From the NCBI RefSeq assembly GCF_035222275.1, contig NC_085885.1, positions 3,844,001-3,908,000 on the forward strand: a DNA stretch of 64,000 nucleotides, given 5' to 3'. The notes beneath the pieces are model-generated. The model had not been told where the DNA came from. It ran no database searches and saw nothing but the letters and a program-made list of their open reading frames with translations. Origin of the DNA: Podospora bellae-mahoneyi. Its lineage: Eukaryota > Ascomycota > Sordariomycetes > Sordariales > Podosporaceae. Numbering within the stretch: position 1 is the first letter of the stretch; each line of letters starts with the position of its first letter. This document shows, piece by piece, positions 33,881-46,003 of the stretch. Position numbers and translations under genes: made by a program.

Positions 33881-35023
33881 TAGGGTGAGATGGATGCCAA
33901 CTTATCCCGCCATCTAACATTGTAACACCTTGCTGAGTACACTGTAGCAGATATCCTGTCGATGATATAGAGAGTAACAGATTTGCAGTTTCTTTGATGG
34001 TATATCAGCGGTTTGACAAAATCATCAAGGTACATGACCCCCAGTGTTGGATGCACCCGCGACGGGACGATATCGCAGTGTTGCTGTAAAATCTTCGGTC
34101 AAACTGAAGTGAGCCTCATTCAGCCATAATAACAGCATCCTGACCGCTGAGACTCAATCATTCACCACCGGCCCGAATGCTCTATCTAGATTAGACGTCG
34201 GTTTCTGGTGTCATTGTCACCGCACTACCGGCTTGGCAGTCCTCCGAGCCTGAACACGCAGTCTGGGACACCAGTCGACCATCGCCAATGAACTACCAGA
34301 CAGTCAGATCTCCAATACCATACTCCATAGCTGTGTTGGGGGCTGGTTGCACTGGCTGATGCTGTGCGTCGTTCATATTTCCCAAGCCGGACCGATCTAT
34401 CCTCGCCTTCCTTTCTTTCTGCTCTCGCATACTGTCATCAGTCGTTGGGAGTAGGTGAGCTTGCCGGTTTGGCCCCCGGCTGGTGACACGGCTCTCTTGA
34501 AATACTCATCACATTTTTGCCTGCCGGCCATCTTCTGTAGTCTTCCGCGATAAAGATAGCAACTTGGCGCCACCAAGACGTGAAGGCTGTCCGGGTATCG
34601 GCTAGTAGGCCAGGTATGAGGGGAATCAAGTCTTGGAAAGGCAAGTACAAACGATACACACACAGAGACTGCAGTTACCCCTGTGAAACGCCATCCATCG
34701 AGACCAGACAGTGGTCTATGGTCGTCATCAGTGCGGGTGCAACCTGTGACCCAAAGGAGTACGGATGATGATGATGATGATGATGAAGAAGCAGAAGAGG
34801 GGAGCCGGGAAGGTGTGGGGAGGTCTGCCTGGAGAAGCTCCGGTCTGCTCCCCACCAGAGCCCTTTTAACTCGTGATTGTGCCACTGCAATCCGCTGTGT
34901 CAACAAACATAAAACCTTAACTTGCAGCTTACCACGCTTGGGGATGGGCCCTGGCTCTAATACGAGCATCCGCAATCCAGAGCCAATTCCGATCTGGTGG
35001 GAACAGCCACAACGGCTCAACCG
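33881..35023. other. Interval upstream of the Clr5 gene
   Basis: Includes a GAT triplet run at 34763-34786. No supported gene; the long minus-strand frame at 34397-35020 is partly made by that triplet run (poly-Ser) and has no family resemblance. Confidence 0.45.
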
Positions 35024-37037
35024 ATGTCATTCATACAGTTCCAACCCCCTTTTCCCTTTCCTCCCTCGTCCTACCAGCACAGCTATTCATACAGACACTC
35101 CCGTGACTGGCGGAGAGCGGGCATCGTGCGCTCGTCTCCCTTCCGGAATCATGGCAGGCACGGCTCTGCCTTCTTGCCTCCATGTCTAGGAGGGCGTTTT
35201 CACGCCGCTGCGGCCTCCCTGGTTGCTAACGTCGGGACCCCTCGACCAAGCTCAATATATCCATCAACAATTCCAAGCTCCACGGCCATCCCATACCAAG
35301 AACCGTTCGCGGCTGCACCGCCGGAGAATTACATGATGCAAGGGAATCCAACAAATACAGGTGCTCCGCCGGAGAAACCGTTGGTCCCGAGCAGCACTGC
35401 AGATTGGGAAGCCAAAAAAGATGTCATCAGGCAGCTGTACATGGACGAAAATCGCATTTTGAACGAGGTCATCGATATTATGCACCGCGTTCACAGGTTC
35501 AAGGCAACGTAAGCTGGCTCTCTCTCTCCTCGGACCGAAGATAGTAGCCAGGCCGAGTTAACGTGTGAGACAATGACAATGCAGAGCGAGAATGTACAAA
35601 GGCCAGTTCCACAAGTGGGAGTGGTCAAAGTACAACACCAGAAAGGGACGAAGCCAGAACGCCTTGATGCCCGCTCAGTCCAGGGCAACGAAGAAGCGAG
35701 CACACGACGCCGACAACACCGTCAGTAGTGAGACGGCCGCAGCTCACCTTGACTTTGGTCTTCCAACTGTCCAGTCAACTGGGAGCCAAGCTGTGATGGC
35801 AAGAGTTGGAAATGCGATGAACACGCCGCTCTTGCATCAAAACTCCGACTTTCGCAATGTTGAATTCTCTCTCGATGCGTACAAGGCGCTGATCAACATT
35901 TGGTCCCCCGGTGACAAGCCGTGGAAGTCTTCGATTCCGTCACCTCCCGCCGCGCCTGCTGGAACCATACTTCAACAAGTTCAGCAAGCGCTAGCTTTGT
36001 TTGATCGGGGGCAGAATGCAGGAGGAATCCAAATCCTGGACTCGGTCAATGAAAGAATAGCCTCTGCTCTCACAATCACCGCATCCTCTTCTTCTTCGGC
36101 AGCCTGTGGTGACAACAAGACCGGCACCGAGATCACCACCACCACCACTGCCACCACCGCCACCACTGCCAACATCCCCATCGAAATCATATGGGACTGT
36201 TTTCTTGCCGTCCCCCAGCTGATCCTCACCGCCAACCGGCCCGAGCTACTAAGTCTCTTCATGGACTACCTCGCCCGCTACGCCAACATCACCCTATCGT
36301 CGGGGCACCCCCTTACCAAAATCTCATGCCATCTCGCCGCCTTGACCCGTGCGTTTTCCATCCACCGCCAGCAAAAGAACAATCACCCCCAAACCAGCCA
36401 AGAAGAAGCCCTCAACATGCTCAAAATGTATGTCTCCGAGTCCTGGACCCTCTGGCTCGACCTCATCACCGAGACACGCGGGCCGAAAGACCATGTCACC
36501 ATCCACCTCCGCCGTGGGTACGCAGTGCTCATGGAGGAAGACGGCGATTCCCCGGGACGAGGAAGCTCAAGGTTACTTACCGATTTTACGTCCAGTCTGG
36601 ACGAGTCGATCCAGATCCGCGGGGAGGAGGCCACCACTGCACGGGTGCTAGAGTTGGAGGAGTTACTGGCCAAGATGTATATGCCACTTTTTACGCCAAA
36701 GAAGCTGGCGCACGCGGAGAAGATGCTCAAGGATGTGATCACAAAGGTGGTGACGAGGCTGGGGAAAGGGGGGACGAGGGCGGACACAGAAATGGGGTAC
36801 AATGACCGGTTTCTGCTCTTCATTGTCAAGCACTTCTTGGCAAGGATAGCAGATCATGAAGGGAATTTGGAAGCTGGGCGGAAGTGGAGGAGGGAGAGCT
36901 TGGAGACGGAGAAGAAGGATTTGTTTTGGAGGCAGACGTCCCAGATGGTGGAGGAGGGCTTGAGGGCGGATGGGAGGGAGGAGGAGGCGGAAGAGATTAA
37001 GCGGGAGATGGAGGAAGTGATGCCCAAAGAGGAGTAG
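35024..37037 (+). CDS. Clr5-domain protein, 645 aa
   Basis: Carries one N-terminal Clr5 domain at about residues 125-185: DWEAKKDVIRQLYMDENRILNEVIDIM, then HRVHRFKATARMYKGQFHKWEW. This is the helix-turn-helix-like module named after S. pombe heterochromatin factor Clr5 and common in ascomycetes. Exons 35024-35508 and 35585-37037 (76-nt intron gtaagc...tgcag) split the domain in phase. The rest is helical with a low-complexity Ser/Thr/Ala stretch encoded by ACC-type triplets near 36125-36170. The final 200 residues are charged and coiled-coil-like, often TPR-like in such proteins. DNA binding or a heterochromatin role is inferred from the domain only. The start at 35024 is the first ATG of the frame. 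Confidence 0.85.
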
Positions 37038-38347
37038 GAGGAGGAGGAGGAGGAGGGACCCGAAAACAGCATGACAACTTGGATTGTTTTGTTTCAGTTT
37101 GGTGTGTTTACCTGCCATGGAGGCAGTATGAGGGGGTGCTGTGGCTGCGGAGAGGGTTGAAAGCCTTCAACGGGTGGCAAAAAGAGATACCTATGATTTG
37201 GCTTTGGATTTCCCCTTCTTTGTATCCATACCTTACCTGAAAGCTTTGGATGTAGCGAAATTTGAGACACGGGACCACACACCTATCTGATACACGGCAG
37301 TGACGAGCACCGACTCCGACTCCTTCACCATCGCTCCCACATTCTCTGTTCCTCAAAACCGGGGAGTTGCTTATCCTCGTGCAATTTGACAGAGGGGGGC
37401 CTGCACGGGTGTAACCTGCTCGCCTAGGAAGACTGCTTTACCAGTTAGCTGACACTGAAAGCTTGGCCCGAAAAAGCTGTGCTACGGCCGATACCCGAGT
37501 TCGGCTGATCAGAGGAGAAGGCTGTGGAGTGAAAGAGGGTTATCTATCGGAGGATACAGCAATAAGCTTGTATGCAAGCTGCCTCGCAGACGACGGGGGA
37601 TGCTGTGCAAGTGCGATGGTGGTGTCTGGTTCGCCATGTCCTCGAGAAATACTACGTTACCAGTGATGAGAATTAAGCCGACCTTCGCCCAGAAATATCT
37701 GAGCACAATTTCAACTGATGCACCAGCTTTCTCAGTGGGGAGGATGGTATGGCACATGTCATGCAAACCTGAAATTGCCTGGTGCTCGACGGTAGGGGGC
37801 AGCCCCTGACAGTTGCCCGGCCAACTTGGGCCAACTAACCCCTGAGTTTGCTACCCTATGGGTTCTGGCCCCATCCCATTGCGTCTCCTGAGCGTGAAAT
37901 GAGAAGTATCTCCAGGCAACCAGAAAGGCAGTAATTGACGAGAGTAGCACGAGACTGAGTTTTCAATATTTCTATTTTGGCATGCCCGCTCACCTAGCTC
38001 ATCGCTCCGCTCGGGACCGTGGTATCACGGTGACATCAACCTTGCCACCCGCGACGGAAAGCCTATCCGGCACAACCAATCCACGACAGGGAGTCCCACT
38101 CCTAGAGAGCAATCATTGAAGCTGGGGTAAGAAGTTGTCAGCTCGGCGACCGGGATGGAGCTGTCATGGCCAAGAGCTGACCGAGTGACAACACAATGAC
38201 GTCCACGACTGAGCTGTCACCAAACACAATGCCTCCCTATAACTGCGTTACCCCTTTTTCTTCTTGCCATGTAACAAAAACAACTCACCGGACACTTTTT
38301 CCCTCGGTCAAAAGAGGAAAAGCATCCAGCCAGCAGTTACAGCCGAA
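37038..38347. other. Interval between Clr5 gene and next gene
   Basis: Begins with a GGA run (37036-37058). Holds a degenerate tRNA-like stretch on the minus strand at 37401-37463. No gene recognised. Confidence 0.45.
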
Positions 38348-39068
38348 ATGTCCGAGCCCGACTTGTCCAAGATCGCCCGCGATGCCGAGCGGGACCTGAA
38401 CACGTATCAGTCCAAGACCGGCTCCTCCAGACGAGGACTGGATGACTCTGGTGTCCCTGACACGTCGGCTAACAAGATGTTTTCCGGCTCGACTGTCAAG
38501 ACGGGGGTCGACTTTGTCACCAGCAAGAGCTACAACCGTCGCATTCCGGGTGATGAAGGAGGTGATGTGGACGACAAGGGACAGTAAGCCATTGCTGCCC
38601 GAGAGGAGTACAAAATGAAAAGCAGGGGCTTACCAGATTCGCAGCTGGGTCCATGGCCGGGCGTATGAGGGTGAAGGTGGTCCAGAAGACAAGACAGCTC
38701 ACATCTATCAGCATAATCCGGGCGGGATTGACGAGGCAACAGTGAGGAAGTGGGGCAAGGATCCGGTTGAGCTGGAAAGGGCTACACTCCGGAAGGACAG
38801 GCCTGATCTGCTCCCTTCCGAGGAAGCACTCGGCGGGAGAGCTAACGAGCCGGCTCACCAGGGCGACGTTTCCGAACAAGGTAGACTGGCGTGCAAGGCC
38901 AATTTGGGACGGGATGAGGAGGACAAGAGAGAGCTGCCGAGCCAAGGGTCAGGTGGTTCCCGCTACAAGGCGGCCTACTATGAGACACCCGAGAGTGTGC
39001 CCGATCAAGGAGCTGATGCGGGTGTGATTCCGCCCAAGTCCTCAACGGGAATATCACGGAACATCTAG
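38348..39068 (+). CDS. Conserved hypothetical hydrophilic protein, 219 aa
   Basis: Two exons, 38348-38583 and 38645-39068, with a 61-nt intron ending at cgcag; the join GQ|HWVHGRAYEGEGG keeps frame. The first exon reads MSEPDLSKIARDAERDLNTYQSKTG. The whole protein is hydrophilic, rich in Gly, Asp, Glu and Arg, with no membrane helix, signal peptide or known domain. Composition suggests a largely disordered, possibly stress-related or chaperone-like protein, but no function can be assigned. It converges on the FSH1 hydrolase (stops about 120 bp apart). Confidence 0.75.
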
Positions 39069-39189
39069 TCGGTCAATTGATACTGTCGAGTAGTGTAATA
39101 TGGTGAATGTTCTGTTCTGTCTATCATCTATTAATGTATCCCGCGTAGTGCATAAAGGTGCAGATGTGATGTTGGAATGACCGACAATC

Positions 39190-40178
39190 TCAAAGCTTCT
39201 CGTCCTCACGAGGGGCCTCCGTTAGAGACTGTAGCACAAATCCAGCCAGCGGCACCACCCACTCTTTGCTCACGGGCACATAATGCCCGCCCGGATGGAC
39301 CACCTTGACTGCCCCCTCCGACCTTTCCACCAGCCCCTGACTCCTGCTCTCATCCACCACTGTATCCAAACCACCAAAATAGTGCAAGCTCGGCGTCTTC
39401 ACCTTTGGCTGATAAAGCCACCCGCTCAGGTACTGGTCCACAGCCCAGAACCCAGAGTACGACACCCAAAACTTGAGCGGCTGTCTGCCGTTTGCGGCCC
39501 GTATACTTTCCACCCACTCCTTGTGCTCCTCAGCCGGCTGCCTGAACCCTTCCAACGCGGCAGCAAGAATGGAAGCTACACAACCCCCCTGACTGAACCC
39601 AATCACACCTTCGATACCGCCGCCGGTCTCTTCGATAGCGGAGGCGAGCTGTAACATTCCCTGCTGGACAAGACGATACGACCCAGTAGCTTCGTCTTTG
39701 CGGAACCAAGCCCAAGAGTCTATCTCCTCGTCCTCTCTTCCTTCGTTGTCGGATGACGGCTGATACCCCGGGATGTCGCGGGGGTACAGCCGGTTGGGGG
39801 CGGTGGGGTAGATGAGAGAAGGGATGAGATTTCGGGGAGCCAGAGCCTTGACGAGGAGCTTTTCCACCGCGCGGGTTTTGGCGCGAAACAGGGGACCAGA
39901 TTGAGTGTAGCCTATTTTTTGCCAGTGTTAGTGAGCTGAGGTCAAACATGAGAGTAAGTAGTACAAGTGAGAGGTGCGGTGAGGGGTAACCGATACGACA
40001 AGTCGAGAGTAAAAGCGCTCATATATGAGTCTCTAGGTCCGCAAAAAAAAGGCTTACCATGAAGCATCAATATTTTGACTTCCTTCTTTGGTGGCTTGTT
40101 GTTGACGGCCTTGCCCCTGGGAACTGGCGTGGAAGCCCCGGAGATGGGAGTCTGCGTGCCGCTTTGTGTCTCGGCCAT
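39190..40178 (-). CDS. FSH1-family serine hydrolase, 280 aa
   Basis: Alpha/beta hydrolase of the fungal FSH1 (family of serine hydrolases) group, cytosolic, substrate unknown. Exons 40178-40058 and 39911-39190, joined at ILMLHG|YTQSGPLFRAKT. Seen: oxyanion strand KILMLHGYTQ, nucleophile elbow GFSQGG (catalytic Ser), acid region HYFGGLDTVVDE and catalytic His in HPGGHYVPVSKE. Before the domain is an approximately 30-residue low-complexity N-terminus (ETQSGTQTPISGASTP). An upstream in-frame ATG at 40370 exists but would add an atypical extension. Members of this family act in secondary-metabolite pathways or as esterases; no cluster is present here. Confidence 0.92.
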
Positions 40179-41102
40179 GGTGGTGCTGCAAAAGAGACTT
40201 CTCTGACTAACGCTGAAGAAACGCACAACTTGAAAAAAGGAATGGATCCGAGATTGCGACCTGCTGGCGACAAATCTCCAGGTGTGAAATGACAGCATGT
40301 GAATAAAAGCTGTCAACTGCGGCGGCGGCGTCCATCCAGTCTTCTCGGATTGCCAGCGGGATTGGCTCGGCATGACACATGCGGCCAGCGTTGGGGTTCG
40401 AACTTGGGCTTAAAAATCACGATAAGATAGGGCCCACTGGAGGCGAATCACCCAGGGGCATAGCTTGAACAGACATGATTTTTGCTAAGATCACGGGATG
40501 CCACATGGGCTTACTTATTTTCTTGGGGGTATCGTTCATCTACGAGCAGCAACAGAGACATGTAACCTCTACTGATTCCCAACGTATCCTAAAGCAGCAA
40601 AACGTGCTCTCAACGCGGGCGCCCAGCAATGGGTAGAAATTCAATCTATGCCAGAGCGAAAACATCCATACCAACGGGAGAATGGTGATGAATGTCGATA
40701 ACCCACTGCGAACAGTGAGTAGCTGGCAAATGCTGTTGACCTGAGTCTTGAGCAACCCCCGATCCCTCTTGATAACCTGAAAAACTGGCTTCACAACTCC
40801 TGATATCGACATCAGACTCTGAATTGAGCAGTCATACAGGTTGGTTCTCGGCAAAGCGACTGGAAAGCTGTAGATGCCATCCGTTTCACCCTTCCTCTCT
40901 GCAACCTCCCGCGCAAACAAGGGGAACACATCGAAACCGCCGACACAGCTCAATTGATGTTGGCTGCCTGCTATGATACATATACACTGGCGCAAATGAC
41001 CTCGGGGCTCGCGTTCAGGGGGAATAAGAATCGTGGGTCAAGGAAATTGCTGCACCGCTCTCGTCTCTTGTATTCCAACAACCGTCGTCAACAGCGTCTT
41101 CT
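40179..41102. other. Interval between FSH1 hydrolase and ATP18
   Basis: No gene supported. The minus-strand frame 40540-40995 lacks family resemblance. Confidence 0.5.
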
Positions 41103-41523
41103 TTAATGGGAGGCCTTGGCGTTGGGGTTGCGGGGGTCGTTCTTGAACTCGTCGCCTGTGGGGGAGTATTGTTAGTATTTGGGAACTCGGTGGATCGTGG
41201 GCGCAGGGAGTCGGCGAGGACAGGAGGGGCGGAGGGGCATACTGTTCATCATGGCAGTCTGGGCCGAGTTGACGCCATAGGCAATGACCACGGCTGGTAG
41301 GAGTCGAGGTTAGTTACTGAAGAGAGCAGCCCGGGGGAGGTGGCGTCGAGTTATAGTCGGGTTAGGTAGTGACATACCGGCAGCGAAGAAGGGAGCCATG
41401 GGACGCACTGTGGTCATTCAATCGTCAGTCAGCGCACATGATGATGGGGGGATTCAATTGGGACAGCAACATACAAACGGGCGTCGGGAACTTCTTGAAG
41501 GGGGCAACTCCGAGCCAAGACAT
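41103..41523 (-). CDS. atp18: Mitochondrial F1Fo ATP synthase subunit j (ATP18), 60 aa, four exons
   Basis: Small single-helix subunit of the membrane Fo domain, at the dimer interface region. Exons 41523-41475 (49 nt), 41407-41378 (30 nt), 41293-41243 (51 nt) and 41155-41103 (53 nt) sum to 61 codons. Protein: MSWLGVAPFKKFPTPVLRPM, then helix APFFAAAVVIAYGVNSAQTAMM, then the highly conserved tail DEFKNDPRNPNAK. Only one six-frame segment of useful length remains per exon, so the gene is easily missed by ORF finders. There is no cleavable presequence, as expected for this subunit. Confidence 0.93.
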
Positions 41524-42657
41524 GGTGACGGTTATCTTCTGGGTTAGAAGATGGACTGGGTTCGGGTGACGTTGTTGATGGAGGTTGTCGGGGTTGTCGA
41601 AAACGAGCGTTTTTCACGGTTGCTTCCGGCTCCCGAAAGCTGCCAACCAGCGTTGCCGAGAGGCGGAAGAGGTGCCTGAATTGTAAGGCTTTCAGCGGTT
41701 CAGTCCAAGCTGAGGTGACCCAAACTTCACTTTAAATCCTTGGCATGGACGGAATCCGTGGAAATGATTCTCCGGCTTCTCCACTCCAAAGTGAAGCTAG
41801 GCGAGTCCAGGCGCGTGACATCATAACCCCCGCACCTCACCAACCCCAGACAAGCAAACGGGCATCAAGGCCCGGGCTTGCGCCAGACCCTGGACATATT
41901 ACCAAGGTGGACAGCCAGCTGGGGTGCTGGACTGATATTTGCTGCATGAAGATGGACTTCAGGCTCACTCGCCTCAGGCAGGGGACCAGCTGACGTTGCT
42001 TTCCGGACTGGCTGTTGACTTGTACTCATCTGTTCCCTGTTCCCAGCTCTCCAAGCTTCCCCCTTCACTTCAGTTTACCTGAAAAGGAAAACACCTTACC
42101 TTAAAGCTCTCCTCGAACCCCTCCTCACCAACCAAATTATCACCAACTTTACCTACCTACTTTACGCTCTCAAGTGCGGGGGAAATAGCTGTGCGCACCG
42201 TAGCACCCGGCCGCCTCTCTGTCCAATTATCCTCCGTCTTCCCCCTCCTTTACTACCATCCTCTTTGATTTGCCCTCCCCTTCCCCTTCTCGCTCTCAGA
42301 TTGTGCCGTGCCTGCCACTGCCACTTCCAGGTTGCTTCCTCTGCTGTGCTCTGTCTGCACCCACGCCACAAGCTTACCCGGCAGACCGTTGCCCGTCCGC
42401 CTTCTGCTGTTACATCTGCTTCGTTGCTGCTCTTGCGTTTCGAACTCTCCGAGACGTCCCATTCGGCACCACATATCGAACCATTCCAAGCACCGCACCG
42501 GCGCTCGATTTTCTTTGTTTGCTATTTCTAGCGCGCAATTGAAACTTGTCAAGGCTGACCGTTCCGGCGAGCGACACTTTTATCTGACTCGCTGCTTCGA
42601 GAGACAGTTTTCTTCAGGCTGGCCGATCGACAAGCGAAGTAAACAACCACCGAAATC
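41524..42657. promoter_or_regulatory. Divergent region between ATP18 and NIPSNAP gene
   Basis: Head-to-head mitochondrial protein genes. The distal 500 bp is C/T-rich, consistent with the promoter and leader of the NIPSNAP gene. No discrete site asserted. Confidence 0.5.
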
Positions 42658-43838
42658 ATGCTATCAAGACAACTTGCTCGTCGCGCCGCGGCTGGCGCTG
42701 TCGTCCGGCCGGTAACCACCAGAGCCTTTACCACCTCACTCGCCCTCTCGTCAAAACGCACCCCCTCCCTCGGGGACATCGAGCCAGAGCAGCAGGAAGT
42801 ATTCAACAAGAAGCAGAAGGAGTTCCGGTTAAAGCTTGCGGAGGCGCAGAAGCAGCGGGAAGCCAGTGCGTTTGCCTCGTCTTCTTCTTCTTCTTCTTCT
42901 TCTTCTTCAACATCGACCTCCTCTTCCCCATCCACCTCGGCCTTGGGCCTTGGAAAGCTAAGCACAGGGTCGAGCACCGCTACAGGAACCACTGCCAACG
43001 CGGCCGAGCACGAGCCCCCTCGCAAGGCGGGCCCCCTGACGAACCTGATTTACGGGACAAAGGAGGGCCGCGAGATGGACGCCCAGATCGAGGCCAGCTT
43101 CAGCCAGGTGCTGGCGCGCGGCAAGTATGTGCACTCGATTGTCTTCCACGAGGTCAAGCCCAAGGACGTGGACGAGTATGTCGAGCTGGTGGGCAAGTGG
43201 TATCCCCGCATGGCCAGCATGCCGGAGAATAAGGTTCATCTGGTGGGCAGTTGGAGAACGGAGGTTGGCGACTGCGAGACATTTGGTATGTTTTCTTTTT
43301 GATACCTGTGTAGCTCCCGTCGTTTGGGTGACTAATCTGCTTTGTCTCAACAGTACACATCTGGGAATATCAGCGCTATCAAGGCTATCATGCCTCCTTG
43401 AACGCCATCTCCCGCCACCCGGAATATCCAGCCTTTGAAAAGAAGCTCCGCGGCTTGATTCGCAGCAAAAAGTCCTCTCTCATGCAAGAGTTCTCTTTCT
43501 GGCCAACGACCCCTCCCCGACAGCTCGGCGGCATCTTTGAGCTGCGCTCCTACACGCTCCATCCCGGTAACCTTCTCGAGTGGGAGACGCACTGGAGGCG
43601 CGGACTCAAGGCCAGGCGCGAGGTGATGGAAGGTGTGGGAGCCTGGTTTGTGCAGATTGGCGATCTCAACACGGTGCACCACCTCTGGCAGTTTGCTGAT
43701 CTCGAGGAGCGCAAGATCCGCCGCGAGAAGAGCTGGAGCCAGGAGGGCTGGGCCGAAACAGTGCACAAGACGGTACCCCTGATCCAGGAAATGAAGAGCA
43801 GGATTCTGGTGCCCATGCCTTGGTCTCCAGTGGCCTAA
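42658..43838 (+). CDS. NIPSNAP family mitochondrial protein, 370 aa
   Basis: NIPSNAP proteins are mitochondrial, in animals linked to mitophagy signalling; their fungal role is unclear. Exons 42658-43285 and 43354-43838 join at CETFG|VHIWEYQRY. The N-terminus is a typical matrix presequence (MLSRQLARRAAAGAVVRPVTTRAF, Arg-rich, no acids). Two ferredoxin-like NIPSNAP repeats follow: the first around YVHSIVFHEVKPKDVDEYVELV to EYQRYQGYHAS, the second around GGIFELRSYTLHPGNLLEWE to TVHHLWQFADLEER, ending MKSRILVPMPWSP. Between presequence and domain lies a poly-Ser run encoded by a TCT repeat (42880-42908). Size agrees with fungal members. Confidence 0.93.
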
Positions 43839-44216
43839 ACATCCATCCAGACATGTTTTTTTGTTTGACCGCACCTGTAGCTAGCCAGGCATGCTAAACT
43901 TGCTAATCATAAATCAATTCGAACCAAACCATGAACCTACCCAATACTCCCCGTGCTTTGTGCCATGTGTAATTCAAGTGTGAGAATGTCTGAAACAGCA
44001 CATGAACCCTTTCGAGTAGTACGTCCGATCCAACTCCAGCCAATGTGAACAACAACCACTCCTTGTCATTTGATCAACGTTCCCTATTCCTGCACTGCCA
44101 TCAAGTGTTTCGTCAGCTTCCTCCCCTGTCCCATCCAGTCCCAGTGGTATGGCCTTGTACTAGTGGCCACCCCCAGTGACGCTCGACCCGCGATGACTAC
44201 GAGGATAAGACGATGC
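43839..44216. other. Convergent 3' interval NIPSNAP / Rogdi
   Basis: 3' UTRs of two convergent genes; nothing else seen. Confidence 0.5.
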
Positions 44217-45411
44217 CTAATCCTCCATTTCTTCCCCCATGACAGCTGCCAGATTCCTCCTCGCCAAGCTCAGCGTATGCGTCAGAGCCGTGAGCTTGGC
44301 TGTCAAACTCATGAGACTGGGATCCGCACTCTCGACCCTGACCTTTTCCCTCACATACACCTCGACCTCTTTTCTTCGGGTGCCTGAGAGCACCGGCGCC
44401 AAGGGAATGTTTGGATCGTGGTTGCTATTGTGAATGTGCGGTAGCCCGGTCAAGTCGCCACCTGTGCAGCAGTACCCGAAAACCCGCTCGGCTTCGTCGT
44501 GTTCGAGACGGCGGGCGGTGCCAATGGCGAGGGCAAGCTTAGTGCTAAAGTGTACAGGGGCGTGGGCGGGTTCGAGGGTTCGGAGCCAGAGGACCAGACT
44601 TGAGTCCTGAATGGTGAGGTGGAAGGACAGGCAAGGATGAGAGGACTGGTTGTGCGAGCTGTTGGAGGGGATGGTCAAGGGCGGGATGAAGTGGGAGGGC
44701 GCTGCGGAGCGAGAGGTCCAAGAGGGATCCGAGTTGAGAAGAGGCGGCCCTTTGAGAATGGCGAGGGACTCTGTAAAGGACTGCGAGAGGAGGCGCAGCT
44801 GGGCCGACAGAAACTGGGGGGAGGATGTATTCTTGTCCAAGGTTGGCGAGGACTCGGTTGGGTACGAGTAACTGAGGGTCAAATTGAGGAGGTCGATCGA
44901 GTGGGTAAGCAAAGTGTGGAGGGTAGTAAGCGGGCCGAGGTGTATGGGATGGTCGGGGTTGATGCTTATTGTTTGCTGAGGAAGGGTGCGCAGACGAAGG
45001 TGGATGGTCTATTTCACAAACGTTAGGGAACATCAGCGACACAGGAGATCGGGAAACAACAAACCCCCTTGACAATGCGCGTTCCGACACGGGTGATGGT
45101 GCCCTTTACTATCTCATTTCGAGGGGTGCTCAACACCAGAGTAGATCCGGGATCGATGGGCGCAAGGAGCGCATAGCAATCTTCGAGGCCATGCTTGAGG
45201 TTGGTGAGGGTTTCGTGGAGCTCTTGAACAAGCCAGCCGAGTTCGCGTTCCTGTGTTTGCGGTGGTGTAAGTGGAGGTCTAACCACGACCCAAGATTCCA
45301 AAAGCGTCTCAGCCATTGTGCTCCTGCTCCAAATCAGCGACGTACTTCACATTCCCTAATGGCGACCTTAAGTTCTTCTGGCGCAATTCGAGGCCAGATT
45401 TCGACAGACAT
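44217..45411 (-). CDS. Rogdi / RAV2-like RAVE complex subunit, 347 aa
   Basis: Rogdi/Rav2 family, part of the RAVE (Skp1-Rav1-Rav2) complex that reassembles the V-ATPase. Exons 45411-45346, 45250-45065 and 45008-44217. The first exon codes MSVEIWPRIAPEELKVAIRECE and joins ERELGWLVQELHETLTNLKHGLEDCYALLAP across a 95-nt intron. The second join gives RVGTRIVKG|TIHLRLRTLP, the most conserved block. The C-terminal part has a leucine-rich helix (SLTAKLTALTHTLSLARRNLAAVM) ending in acidic EEMED. An in-frame ATG inside intron 1 (45316) could be mistaken for the start; the upstream exon is preferred because it completes the usual N-terminus. Confidence 0.9.
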
Positions 45412-46003
45412 GGTTTACGCGTCCCGGGCTATCGTGATGTTTGATTCGAGATGTAGGCATCCATATTACGATTGAGACTCTGTCGGTTGTATGGTGACTG
45501 TCAGCAACAATGATGGTGTGCCTGGATTATGGATATCATATGCATACAAAAGAGAACAAAACCGTTGGAAGCTGAAGTGGTATGATGCTGCTGTCTGAGA
45601 CGCTGTCGCAATTGTTGGCGGGGAGCTCCATGTTAGCCAGCAAATACGGCAGGCGGTCAAAGCTCCAGTGGGGCTCTTCAGCCTTGGCCCGCCCAGTTCT
45701 GGGGTTGACGGTCCCACTAACGGCTTTGAACTTTTGACACCATCCATCCATCAACTACGCCAACCTCTGACGACGGGACTCACTCTCTACACTTTGCATA
45801 GCCGGCACTAACTACACCGGCAGAGCCTCTGTGACAGGTTCCAAGCCTTAATCATACAGAGATATTGTTGCTCCAACTCTTGCACCCACAGGCCGCATCG
45901 CATATCCATCCAAGAAGCCATCCCCCCCATCTAGTCAACGGCGATCTCTCTTTTGCGGCTATCATACACCCGGCGACGCACCAACTTCTCCAGTCGCAGT
46001 GCC
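45412..46003. promoter_or_regulatory. Divergent promoter, Rogdi / Alba-domain gene
   Basis: About 590 bp between head-to-head genes; no discrete site asserted. Confidence 0.45.

Noticed and set aside
34397-35020. 207-codon minus-strand frame
   Set aside because: Its length depends on a GAT triplet run read as poly-Ser; no domain, no codon pattern, and it lies in the upstream region of the Clr5 gene.
40381-40420. GGGGTTCGAACTTGGG resembling a tRNA T arm
   Set aside because: No D arm, anticodon stem or acceptor stem can be formed around it on either strand.
45023-45316. Start of Rogdi gene at the ATG at 45316
   Set aside because: This ATG lies inside the inferred 95-nt intron; the upstream exon plus ERELGW join reproduces the usual family N-terminus better.
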